Assembly: GCF_000003605.2 (NCBI RefSeq) | Contig: NW_003118060.1 | Location: 1 to 64,000, forward strand | Source: Saccoglossus kowalevskii | Lineage: Eukaryota; Hemichordata; Enteropneusta; Harrimaniidae | Direction: 5' to 3' | Length of the DNA: 64,000 bases | In this document: piece after piece, positions 38,140-49,079 of the stretch | Numbering within the stretch: position 1 is the stretch's first letter | Layout: each line of letters begins with the position of its first letter | Notes under the pieces: model-generated | Told to the model about the DNA's origin: nothing | The model's input: only the letters and a program-made list of their open reading frames with translations | The model's database searches: none | Translations under genes and position numbers: made by a program

Positions 38140-38490
38140 TCTGCCTAAAAGTTAAGTTTCCTGGTACCTGTCATGTATATCTGCCTAAAAGTAAGTTTCC
38201 TGGTACCTGTCATGGATATCTGCTTAGAAGTCAAGTTTCCTGGGTACCTGTCATGGATATCTGCCTAAAATTCAGTTTCCTGGTACCTGTCATGATATCT
38301 AGCCTAAGAAGTTCAAGTGTCCTGGGTACATGTCACAGATACGAGCTTAGATGTTAAGTTTCCTGGGTACGTGTCATGGATATCAGCCTACAAGTTAAGT
38401 GTCCAGGGTACGTGTCATGGATATCAGCTTAGAAGTTAAGTGTCCTGTTTACGTGTCATTGATATCAGCTTAGAAGTCAAGTGTCCTGGG
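38140..38490 (+). repeat. Most diverged island in the array
   Basis: About nine monomers depart much further from consensus than any others. The left part has several one-base indels (CTGGTACC, TCATGATATC, CTAAGAAGTTC). The right part has shared substitutions repeated from monomer to monomer: TACGTGTC near 38,369, 38,410 and 38,451; GATATCAGC near 38,381, 38,422 and 38,463; and AAGTGTCC near 38,316, 38,398, 38,438 and 38,480. The shared changes mark a separate subfamily and not random decay. The array returns to normal at about 38,492, in a sequence that resembles 5,168 onward. Confidence 0.8.
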
Positions 38491-39589
38491 TACCTGTCAT
38501 GGATATCTGCCTAGAAGTTGAGTTTTCTGGGTACCTGTCATGGATATCTGCCTAAGTTTCCTAGGTACCTGTCATGGATATCTGCCTAGAAGTTAAGTTT
38601 CCTGGGTACCTGTCATGGATATCTGCCTAGAAGTTAAGTTTCCTGGGTACCTGTCATGTATATCTGCCTCGAAGTTAAGTTTGCTGGGTACCTATCATGT
38701 ATATCTGCCTAGAAGTTAAATTTCCTGGGTACCTGTCATGGATATCTATCAAGAAGGTAAGTTTCCTGGGTACCTGTCATGGATATCTGCCTAGAAGTTA
38801 AGTTTCCTGGGTACCTGTCATGGATATATGCCTTGAAGGTAAGTTTCCTGGGTACCTGTCATGTATATCTGCCTCCAAGTTAAGTTTCTTGGGTACCTGT
38901 CATGGATATCTGCCAAGAAGTTAAGTTTCCTGTATAGCTGTCATGTATATCTGCCTAGAAGTTAAGTTTCCTGGGTACCTGTCATGTATATCTGCTTAGA
39001 AGTTAAGTTTCCTGGGTACATGTCATATATATCTGCCTAGAAGTTAAGTTTCCTGGGTACCTGTCATGTATATCTGCCTAGAAGTTAAGTTTCCTGGGTA
39101 CCTGTCATGGATATCTGCCTCCAAGTTAAGTTTCCTGGGTACCTGTCTTGGATATCTGCCTAGAAGTAAATTTTCCTGGGTACCTGTCATGTATATCTGC
39201 TTAGAAGTTAAGTTTCCTGGGTACATGTCATATATATCTGCCTAGAAGTTAAGTTCCTGGGTACCTGTCATGGATATCTGCTTAGAAGTTAAGTTTCCTG
39301 GGTACCTGTCATGGATATCTGCCTAGAAGGTAAGTTTCTTGGGTACCTGTCATGGATATCTGCCTAGAAGGTAAGTTTCCTGGGTACCTGTCATGGATAT
39401 CTGCCTAGAAGTTAAGTTTCTTGGGAACCTGTCATGAATATCTTACTAGAAGATAAGTTTCCTGGGTACCTGTCATGTACATCTGATTAGAAGTTAAGTT
39501 TCCTGGGTACCTGTCATGTATATCTGCCTAGAAGTTAAGTTTCCTGGGTACCTGTCATGGATATCTGCCTAGAAGTTAAGTTTCATGGG

Positions 39590-40405
39590 TACCTGTCATG
39601 TATATCTGCCTCGAAGTTAAGTTTGCTGGGTACCTATCTTGTATATCTGCCTAGAAGTTAAGTTTCCTGGGTACCTGTCATGGATATCTGCCCAGAAGTT
39701 AAGTTTCCTGGGTACCTGCCATGGATATATGCCTAGAAGGTAAGTTTCCTGGGTACCTGTCATGGATATCTGCCTAGAAGTAAAGTTTCCTGGGTACCTG
39801 TCATATATATCTGCCTAGAAGTTAAGTTTCCTGGGTACCTGTCACGGATATCCGCCTAGAAGTTAAGTTTCCTGGGTACCTGTCATGGATATCTGCCTAG
39901 AGGTTACGTTTCTTGGGTACCTGTCATGTATATCTGCCTAGAAGTTAAGTTTCCTGGGTACCTGTCATGGATATCTGCCTCCAAGTTAAGTTTCCTGGGT
40001 ACCTGTCTTGGATATCTGCCTAGAAGTAAATTTTCCTGGGTACCTGTCATGTACATCTGCCTAGAAGTTAAGTTTTCTGGGTACCTGTCATGTATATCTG
40101 CCTAGAAGTTAAGTTTCCTGGCTACCTGTCATGGATATCTGCCTAGAAGGTAAGTTTCCTGGGTACCTGTCATGGATATCTGCCTCGAAGGTAAGTTTCC
40201 TGGGTACCTGTCATGCATAGCTGCCTAAAAGTTAAATTTCCTGGGAACCTGTCATGTATATCTGCCTAGAAGTTAAGTTTCCTGGGTACCTGTCCGGGAT
40301 ATCTGCCTACAAGTTAAGTTTCTTGGGTACCTGTCATGGATATCTTCCTAGAAGTTAAGTTTCCTGGGTACCTGTCATGTATATCTGCTTAGAAGTCAAG
40401 TTTCC
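39590..40405 (+). repeat. Higher-order module C (exemplar)
   Basis: A run of about 20 monomers. The order is: CCTCGAAG ending GCTG; CTATCWTG; GCCCAG; CTGCCATGG with ATATGCC; GAAGTAAAG; CACGGATATCCGCC; GAGGTTACG; CCTCCAAG; GTCTTGG with AGTAAAT; TTTTCTG; GCTACC; CCTCGAAGG; GATAGCTG; GTCCGGG; CTACAAG; TCTTCCTAG; and GAAGTCAAG. It usually feeds directly into module A. Other copies begin near 11,130, 13,300, 28,850, 46,300, 58,730 and 62,490. It is the module richest in CpG-bearing variants. Confidence 0.85.
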
Positions 40406-41302
40406 TGGGTACCTGTCATGTATATCTGCCAAGAAGTTAAGTTTCATGGGTCCCTGTCATGGATATCTGCCAAGAAGTTAAGTTTCCTTGGTACCTGTCA
40501 CAGATACCTGCCTAGAAGTTAAGTTTCCTGGGTACCTGTCATGGATATCTGCCTAGAAGTTAAGTTTCCAGGGTACCTGTCATGGATATCTGCCTAGAAG
40601 TTAAGTTTCCTGTCTACCTGTCATTTATATCTGCCTAGAAGTTAAGTTACCTGCGTACCTGTCATGGATATCTGTCAATAAGTTGAGTTTTCTGGGTACC
40701 TGTCATGGATATCTGCCTAAGTTTCCTGGGTACCTGTCATGGATATCTGCCTAGAAGTTAAGTTTCCTGGGTACCTGTCATGTATATCTGCCTCGAAGTT
40801 AAGTTTGCTGGGTACCTATCATGTATATCTGCCTAGAAGTTAAGTTTCCTGGGTACCTGTCATGGATATCTGCCTAGAAGTTAAGTTTCCAGGGTACCTG
40901 TCATGGATATCTGCCTCGAAGTTAAGTTTCCTGTCTAACTGTCATTTATATCTGCCTAGAAGTTAAGTTTCCTGCGTACCTGTCATGGATATCTGTCTAT
41001 AAGTTGAGTTTTCTGGGTACCTGTCATGGATATCTGCCTAAAAGGTAAGTGTCCTGGGAACCTGTCATGAATATCTTACTAGAAGTTAAGTTTCCTGGGT
41101 ACCTGTCATGTACATCTGCTTAGAAGTTAAGTTTCCTGGGTACCTGTCATGTATATCTGCCTAGAAGTTAAGTTTCCTGGGTACCTGTCATGGATATCTG
41201 CCTAAGTTTCCTGGGTACCTGTCATGGATATCTGCCTAGAAGTTAAGTTTCCTGGGTACCTGTCATGGATATCTGCCTAGAAGGTAAGTTTCCTGGGTAC
41301 CT

Positions 41303-42395
41303 GTCATGGATATCTGCCTAGAAGTTAAGTTTCCTGGGTACCTGTCATGGATATCTGCCAAGAAGGTAAGTATCCTGGGTACCTGTCATGTATATCTGCC
41401 TAGAAGTTAAGTTTCCTGGGTACCTGTCATGGATATCTGCATAGAAGTTAAGTTTCCTGGGTACCTGTCAAGGATATCTGCCTAGAAGTTAAGTTTCATG
41501 GCTACCTGGCATGGATATCTGGCTAGAAGTTAAGTTTCCTTGGTACCTGTCATGGAGATCTGCCTAGAAGTTAAGTTTCCTGGGTACCTGTCATGGATAT
41601 CTGCCTAAGTTTACTAGGTACCTGTCATGGATATCTGCCTAGAACTTAAGTTTCCTGGGTACCTGTCATGTATATCTGCCTCCAAGTTAAGTTCCTGGGT
41701 ACCTGTCATGGATATCTGCCTAGAAGTTAATTTTCCTGGGTACTTGTCATGTATATCTGCCTAGAAGTTAAGTTTCCTGGGTACCTGTCATGGATATCTG
41801 CCTAAGTTTCCTGGGTACCTGTCATGGATATCTGCCTAGAAGTTAAGTTTCCTGGGTACCTGTCATGGATATCTGCCTAGAAGGTAAGTTTCCTGGGTAC
41901 CTGTCATGGATATCTGCCTAGAAGTTAAGTTTCCTGGGTACCTGTCATGGATATCTGCCTAGAAGGTAAGTATCCTGGGTACCTGTCATGTATATCTGCC
42001 TAGAAGTTAAGTTTCCTGGGTACCTGTCATGGATATCTGCATAGAAGTTAAGTTTCCAGGGTACCTGTTAAGGATATCTGCCTAGAAGTTAAGTTTCCTG
42101 GCTACCTGGCATGGATATCTGGCTAGAAGTTAAGTTTCCTTGGTACCTGTCATGGAGATCTGCCTAGAAGTTAAGTTTCCTGGGTACCTGTCATGGATAT
42201 CTGCCTAAGTTTACTAGGTACCTGTCATGGATATCTGCCTAGAACTTAAGTTTCCTGGGTACCTGTCATGTATATCTGCCTCCAAGTTAAGTTTCCTGGG
42301 TACCTGTCATGGATATCTGCCTAGAAGTTAATTTTCCTGGGTACTTGTCATGTATATCTGCCTAGAAGTTAAGTTTCCTGGGTACCTGTCATGTA
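41303..42395 (+). repeat. Second copy of the module D pair
   Basis: It matches 19,330-20,420 at a constant offset of 21,973 bp. That offset was checked at AGGTAAGTATCC (41,364 and 41,964) and at the 40-bp AAGTTCCTG copy (41,684). Visible differences are single bases, such as CCAGG for CCTGG near 42,058 and GCCTAG for CCCTAG near 41,757. The match ends where this copy enters a 34-bp monomer at about 42,400 while the first copy continues with 41-bp ones. Confidence 0.85.
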
Positions 42396-45159
42396 TATCT
42401 GCCTAAGTTTCCTGGGTACCTGTCATGGATATCTGCCTAGAAGTTAAGTTTCCTGGGTACCTGTCATGGATATCTGTCTAGAAGGTAAGTTTCCTGGGTA
42501 CCTGTCATGGATATCTGCCTAGAAGTTAAGTTTCCTGGGTACCTATCATGGATATCTGCCTAGAAGGTAAGTATCCTGGGTACCTGTCATGTATATCTGC
42601 CTAGAAGTTAAGTTTCCTGGGTATCTGTCATGGATATCTGCCTAGAAGGTAAGTTTCCTGGGTACCTGTCATGAATATCTGCCTAGAAGTTAATTTTCCT
42701 GGGTACTTGTCATGTATATCTGCCTAGAAGTTAAGTTTCCTGGGTATCTGTTATGTATATCTGCCTGGAAGTTAAGTTTCCAGGGAACCTGTCATGGATA
42801 TCTGCTTAGAAGCTAAGTTTCCTGGGTACCTGTCATGGATATCTGCCTAGAAGTTAATTTTCCTGGGTACCTGTCATGTATATCTGCCTAGAAGTTAATT
42901 GTTCTGCGTACCTGTCATGTATATCTGCCTAGAAGTTAAGTTTCCTGGGTACCTGTCATGGATATATGCCTAGAAGTTAAGTTTCCTGGGTACCTGTCAT
43001 GTATATCTGCCTCCAAGTTAAGTTTCCTGGGTACCTGTCATGGATATCTGCCTAGAAGTTAATTTTCCTGGGTACTTGTCATGTATATCTGCCTAGAAGT
43101 TAAGTTTCCTGGGTACCTGTCATGGATATCTGCCTAAGTTTCCTGGGTACCTGTCATGGATATCTGCCTAGAAGTTAAGTTTCCTGGGTACCTGTCATGG
43201 ATATCTGCCTAGAAGGTAAGTTTCCTGGGTACCTGTCATGGATATCTGCCTAGAAGTTAAGTTTCCTGGGTACCTATCATGGATATCTGCCTAGAAGGTA
43301 AGTATCCTGGGTACCTGTCATGTATATCTGCCTAGAAGTTAAGTTTCCTGGGTATCTGTCATGGATATCTGCCTAGAAGGTAAGTTTCCTGGGTACCAGT
43401 CATGAATATCTGCCTAGAAGTTAATTTTCCTGGGTACTTGTCATGTATATCTGCCTAGAAGTTAAGTTTCCTGGGTATCTGTTATGTATATCTGCCTGGA
43501 AGTTAAGTTTCCAGGGAACCTGTCATGGATATCTGCTTAGAAGCTAAGTTTCCTGGGTACCTGTCATGGATATCTGCCTAGAAGTTAATTTTCCTGGGTA
43601 CCTGACATGTATATCTGCCTAGAAGTTAATTTTTCTGGGTACCTGTCATGTATATCTGCCTAGAAGTTAAGTTTCCTGGGTACCTGTCATGGATATATGC
43701 CTAGAAGGTAAGTTTCCTGGGTACCTGTCATGGATATCTGCCTAGAAGGTAAGTTTCCTGGGTACCTGTCATGGATATCTGCCTAGAAGTTAAGTTTCCT
43801 GGGTACCTGTCATGTATATCTGCCTAGAAGTTAGGTTTCCTGGGTACCTGTCATGGATATCTGCCTAGAAGTTAATTTTCCTGGGTACTTGTCATGTATA
43901 TCTGCCTAGAAGTTAAGTTTCCTGGGTATATGTTATGTATATCTGCCGGGAAGTTAAGTTTCCAGGGTACCTGTCATGGATATCTGCTTAGAAGCTAAGT
44001 TTCATGGGTACCTGTCAAGGATATCTACCTAGAAGTTAAGTTTCCTGGGTACCTGTCATGGATATCTGCCTAGAAGTTAAGTTTCCTTGGTACCTGTCAT
44101 GGATATCTGCCAAGAAGTTGAGTTTCCTGCGTACCTGTCATGGATATCTGCCTAGAAGTTAAGTTTCCTGGGTACCTGTCATGTATATCTGCCTAGAAGT
44201 TAAGTTTTCGGGGTACCTGTCATGGATATCTGCCTAGAAGGTAAGTTTCCCGGGTACCTGTCATGTATATCTGCCTAGAAGTTAAGTTTCCTGGGTACCT
44301 GTCATGTATATCTGCCTCCAAGTTAAGTTTCCTGGGTACCTGTCATGGATATCTGCCTAGAAGTTAATTTTCCTGGGTACTTGTCATGTATATCTGCCTC
44401 CAAGTTAAGTTTCCTGGGTAACTGTCATGGATATCTGCATAGAAGTTAAGTTTCCTGGGTACCTGTCAAGGATATCTGCATAGAAGTTAAGTTTCCTGGC
44501 TACCTGGCATGGATATCTGGCTAGAAGTTAAGTTTCCTTGGTACTTGTCATGGAGATCTGCCTAGAAGTTAAGTTTCCTGGGTACCTGTCATGGATATCT
44601 GCCTAGAAGTTAAGTTTCCTGGGTACCTGTCATGGATATCTGCCTAGAAGTTAAGTTTCCTGGGTACCTGTCATGGATATCTGCTTAGAAGTTAAGTTTC
44701 CTGGGTACCTGTCATGGATATCTGTCTATAAGTTGAGTTTCCTGGGTACCTGTCATGGATATCTGCCTAGAAGTTAAGTTTCCTGGGTACCTGTCATGTA
44801 TATCTGCTTCCAAGTTAAGTTTCCTGGGTACCTGTCATGGATATCTGCCTAGAAGTTAATTTTCCTGGGTACTTGTCATGTATATCTGCCTAGAAGTTAA
44901 GTTTCCTGGGTATCTGTTATGTATATCTGCCGGGAAGTTAAGTTTCCAGGGTACCTGTCATGGATATCTGCCTAGAAGCTAAGTTTCGTGGGTACCTGTC
45001 ATGGATATCTGCCTAAAAGTTAAGTTTCCTGGGTACCTGTCATGTATATCTGCCTCCAAGTTAAGTTTCTTGGGTACCTGTCATGTATATCTGCTTAGAA
45101 GTCAAGTTTCCTGGGTACCTGTCATGTATATCTGCCAAGAGGTTAAGTTTCCTGGGTAC

Positions 45160-45890
45160 CTGTCATGGATATCTGCCAAGAAGTTAAGTTTCCTGGGTAC
45201 CTGTCACAGATACCTGCCTAGAAGTTAAGTTTCCTGGGTACCTGTCATGGATATCTGCCTAGAAGTTAAGTTTCCAGGGTACCTGTCATGGATATCTGCC
45301 TAGAAGTTAAGTTTCCTGTCTACCTGTCATTTATATCTGCCTAGAAGTTAAGTTTCCTGCGTACCTGTCATGGATATCTGTCAATAAGTTGAGTTTTCTG
45401 GGTACCTGTCATGGATATCTGCCTAAGTTTCCTAGGTACCTGTCATGGATATCTGCCTAGAAGTTAAGTTTCCTGGGTACCTGTCATGGATATCTGCCTA
45501 GAAGTTAAGTTTCCTGGGTACCTGTCATGTATATCTGCCTCGAAGTTAAGTTTGCTGGGTACCTATCATGTATATCTGCCTAGAAGTTAAGTTTCCTGGG
45601 TACCTGTCATGGATATCTATCAAGAAGGTAAGTTTCCTGGGTACCTGTCATGGATATCTGCCTAGAAGTTAAGTTTCCTGGGTACCTGTCATGGATATAT
45701 GCCTTGAAGGTAAGTTTCCTGGGTACCTGTCATGTATATCTGCCTCCAAGTTAAGTTTCCTGGGTACCTGTCATGGATATCTGCCAAGAAGTTAAGTTTC
45801 CTGTATAGCTGTCATGTATATCTGCCTAGAAGTTAAGTTTCCTGGGTACCTGTCATGTATATCTGCTTAGAAGTTAAGTTTCCTGGGTAC
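45160..45890 (+). repeat. Higher-order module A (exemplar)
   Basis: A run of about 18 monomers in an order that recurs many times. The markers in order are: GCCAAGAAG; CACAGATACC; an ending in TCCAG; TCTACC with CATTT; CGTACC with GTCAATAAG; the 34-bp CCTAGG-junction monomer; CCTCGAAG ending GCTG; CTATCATG; TATCAAGAAGG; GCCTTGAAGG; CCTCCAAG; GCCAAGAAG; TATAGCTG; and GCTTAG. Other copies begin near 2,590, 3,860, 6,430, 16,640, 22,000, 47,090, 50,230, 55,870 and 61,850. Individual copies lose or gain one or more monomers. Confidence 0.85.
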
Positions 45891-46869
45891 CTGTCATGGA
45901 TATCTGCCTAGAAGTTAAGTTTCCAGGGTACCTGTCATGGATATCTGCCTCGAAGTTAAGTTTCCTGTCTACCTGTCATTTATATCTGCCTAGAAGTTAA
46001 GTTGCCTGCGTACCTGTCATGGATATCTGTCTATAAGTTGAGTTTTCTGGGTACCTGTCATGGATATCTGCCTAAAAGCTAAGTTTCCTGGGTACCTGTC
46101 ATGGATATATGCCTAGAAGGTAAGTTTTGTGGGTACCTGTCATGGATATCTGCCTAGAAGTTAAGTTTCCTGGGTACCCGTCATGGATATCTGCCTAGAA
46201 GGTAAGTTTCCTGGGTACCTGTCATGTATATCTGCCTAGAAGTTAAGTTTGCTGGGTACCTGTCATGGATATCTGCCTAGAAGTTAAGTTTCCTGGGTAC
46301 CTGTCATGGATATCTGCCCAGAAGTTAAGTTTCCTGGGTACCTGCCATGGATATATGCCTAGAAGGTAAGTTTCCTGGGTACCTGTCATGGATATCTGCC
46401 TAGAAGTAAAGTTTCCTGGGTACCTGTCATGTATATCTGCCTAGAAGTTAAGTTTCCTGGGTACCTGTCACGGATATCCGCCTAGACGTTAAGTTTCCTG
46501 GGTACCTGTCATGGATATCTGCCTAGAGGTTACGTTTCTTGGGTACCTGTCATGTATATCTGCCTAGAAGTTAAGTTTCCTGGGTACCTGTCATGTATAT
46601 CTGCCTCCAAGTTAAGTTTCCTGGGTACCTGCCATGGATATATGCCTAGAAGGTAAGTTTCCTGGGTACCTGTCATGGATATCTGCCTAGAAGTAAAGTT
46701 TCCTGGGTACCTGTCATGTATATCTGCCTAGAAGTTAAGTTTCCTGGCTACCTGTCATGGATATCTGCCTAGAAGGTAAGTTTCCTGGGTACCTGTCATG
46801 GATATCTGCCTCGAAGGTAAGTTTCCTGGGTACCTGTCATGGATAGCTGCCTAAAAGTTAAATTTCCTG

Positions 46870-47518
46870 GGTACCTGTCATGTATATCTGCCTAGAAGTT
46901 AAGTTTCCTGGGTACCTGTCCGGGATATCTGCCTATAAGTTAAGTTTCTTGGGTACCTGTCATGGATATCTTCCTAGAAGTTAAGTTTCCTGGGTACCTG
47001 TCATGTATATCTGCTGAGAAGTCAAGTTTCATGGGTACCTGTCATGTATATCTGCCAAGAAGTTAAGTTTCATGGGTACCTGTCATGGATATCTGCCAAG
47101 AAGTTAAGTTTCCTGGGTACATGTCACAGATACCTGCCTAGAAGTTAAGTTTCCTGGGTACCTGTCATGGATATCTGCCTACAAGTTAAGTTTCCAGGGT
47201 ACCTGTCATGGATATCTGCCTAGAAGTTAAGTTTCCTGTCTACCTGTCATTTATATCTGCCTAGAAGTTAAGTTTCCTGCGTACCTGTCATGGATATCTG
47301 TCAATAAGTTGAGTTTTCTGGGTACCTGTCATGGATATCTGCCTAAGTTTCCTAGGTACCTGTCATGGATATCTGCCTAGAAGTTAAGTTTCCTGGGTAC
47401 CTGTCATGGATATCTGCCTAGAAGTTAAGTTTCCTGGGTACCTGTCATGTATATCTGCCTCGAAGTTAAGTTTGCCGGGTACCTATCATGTATATCTGCC
47501 TAGAAGTTAAGTTTCCTG
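46870..47518 (+). repeat. Local tandem duplication, 649-bp unit, first copy
   Basis: GTCCGGGATATC with CTATAAG occurs at 46,918 and 47,567, which is 649 bp apart (15 monomers of 41 plus one of 34). Both copies share GTCAAGTTTCATG, ACATGTCACAG and CTACAAG with a TCCAG ending, a set that is otherwise rare. The second copy occupies about 47,519-48,149 and has a cluster of one-base indels near 47,860-47,905. Confidence 0.85.
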
Positions 47519-48149
47519 GGTACCTGTCATGTATATCTGCCTAGAAGTTAAGTTTCCTGGGTACCTGTCCGGGATATCTGCCTATAAGTTAAGTTTCTTG
47601 GGTACCTGTCATGGATATCTTCCTAGAAGTTAAGTTTCCTGGGTACCTGTCATGTATATCTGCTTAGAAGTCAAGTTTCATGGGTACCTGTCATGTATAT
47701 CTGCCAAGAAGTTAAGTTTCATGGGTACCTGTCATGGATATCTGCCAAGAAGTTAAGTTTCCTGGGTACATGTCACAGATACCTGCCTAGAAGTTAAGTT
47801 TCCTGGGTACCTGTCATGGATATCTGCCTACAAGTTAAGTTTCCAGGGTACCTGTCATGATATCTGCCTAGAAGTTAAGTTTCCTGTCTACCTTGTCATT
47901 TATAATCTGCCTAGAAGTTAAGTTTCCTGCGTACCTGTCATGGATATCTGTCAATAAGTTGAGTTTTCTGGGTACCTGTCATGGATATCTGCCTAAGTTT
48001 CCTAGGTACCTGTCATGGATTTCTGCCTAGAAGTTAAGTTTCCTGGGTACCTGTCATGGATATCTGCCTAGAAGTTAAGTTTCCTGGGTACCTGTCATGT
48101 ATATCTGCCTCGAAGTTAAGTTTGCTGGGTACCTATCATGTATATCTGC
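47519..48149 (+). repeat. Local tandem duplication, 649-bp unit, second copy
   Basis: Colinear with 46,870-47,500. It differs by single-base indels around 47,860-47,905 and by GGATTTCTG near 48,017. That GGATTTCTG change also appears at about 50,508, which links this copy to the 2.49-kb duplication downstream. Confidence 0.8.
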
Positions 48150-48470
48150 CTAGAAGTTAAGTTTCCTGGGTACCTGTCATGGATATCTATCAAGAAGGTA
48201 AGTTTCCTGGGTACCTGTCATGGATATCTGCCTAGAAGTTAAGTTTCCTGGGTACCTGTCATGTATATCTGCTTAGAAGTTAAGTTTCCTGGGTACATGT
48301 CATATATATCTGCCTAGAAGTTAAGTTTCCTGGGTACCTGTCATGTATATCTGCCTAGAAGTTAAGTTTCCTGGGTACCTGTCATGGATATCTGCCTCCA
48401 AGTTAAGTTTCCTGGGTACCTGTCTTGGATATGTGCCTAGAAGTAAATTTTCCTGGGTACCTGTCATGTA
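47840..48470 (+). repeat. Block duplicated 2,491 bp downstream (at 50,330-50,960)
   Basis: The rare GGATTTCTG (48,017 and 50,508), CATATATATC and GATATGTGCC (48,428 and 50,918) variants lie in the same order in both places. The offset is 2,491 bp, falling to 2,490 after a one-base loss near 50,863. The spacing is close to the usual 2.5-kb interval between higher-order units. Confidence 0.8.
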
Positions 48471-49069
48471 TATCTGCCTAGAAGTTAAGTTCCTGGGTAC
48501 CTGTCATGGATATCTGCTTAGAAGTTAAGTTTCCTGGGTACCTGTCATGGATATCTGCCTAGAAGTTAAGTTTCATGGGTACCTGTCATGTATATCTGCC
48601 TCGAAGTTAAGTTTGCTGGGTACCTATCTTGTATATCTGCCTAGAAGTTAAGTTTCCTGGGTACCTGTCATGGATATCTGCCTAGAAGTTAAGTTTCCTG
48701 GGTACCTGTCTTGGATATCTGCCTAGAAGTAAATTTTCCTGGGTACCTGTCATGTATATCTGCCTAGAAGTTAAGTTTTCTGGGTACCTGTCATGTATAT
48801 CTGCCTAGAAGTTAAGTTTCCTGGCTACCTGTCATGGATATCTGCCTAGAAGGTAAGTTTCATGGGTACCTGTCATGGATATCTGCCTAGAAGGTAAGTT
48901 TCCTGGGTACCTGTCATGGATAGCTGCCTAAAAGTTAAATTTCCTGGGTACCTGTCATGTATATCTGCCTAGAAGTTAAGTTTCCAGGGTACCTGTCCGA
49001 GATATCTGCCTACACGTTAAGTTTCTTGGGTACCTGTCATGGATATCTTCCTAGAAGTTAAGTTTCCTG

Positions 49070-49079
49070 GGTACCGTAC
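49070..49079 (+). repeat. 5-bp tandem duplication (GTACC) inside a monomer
   Basis: The junction reads GGGTACCGTACCTGTC where GGGTACCTGTC is normal. It gives a 46-bp monomer, the longest clear variant seen, and it is private to this position. Confidence 0.85.

Noticed and set aside
38360-38490. Hypoxia-type (ACGTG) or NKX-type (TTAAGTG) regulatory cluster in the diverged island
   Set aside because: The words are short and arise from a few base changes repeated by copying. There is no nearby gene for them to control.
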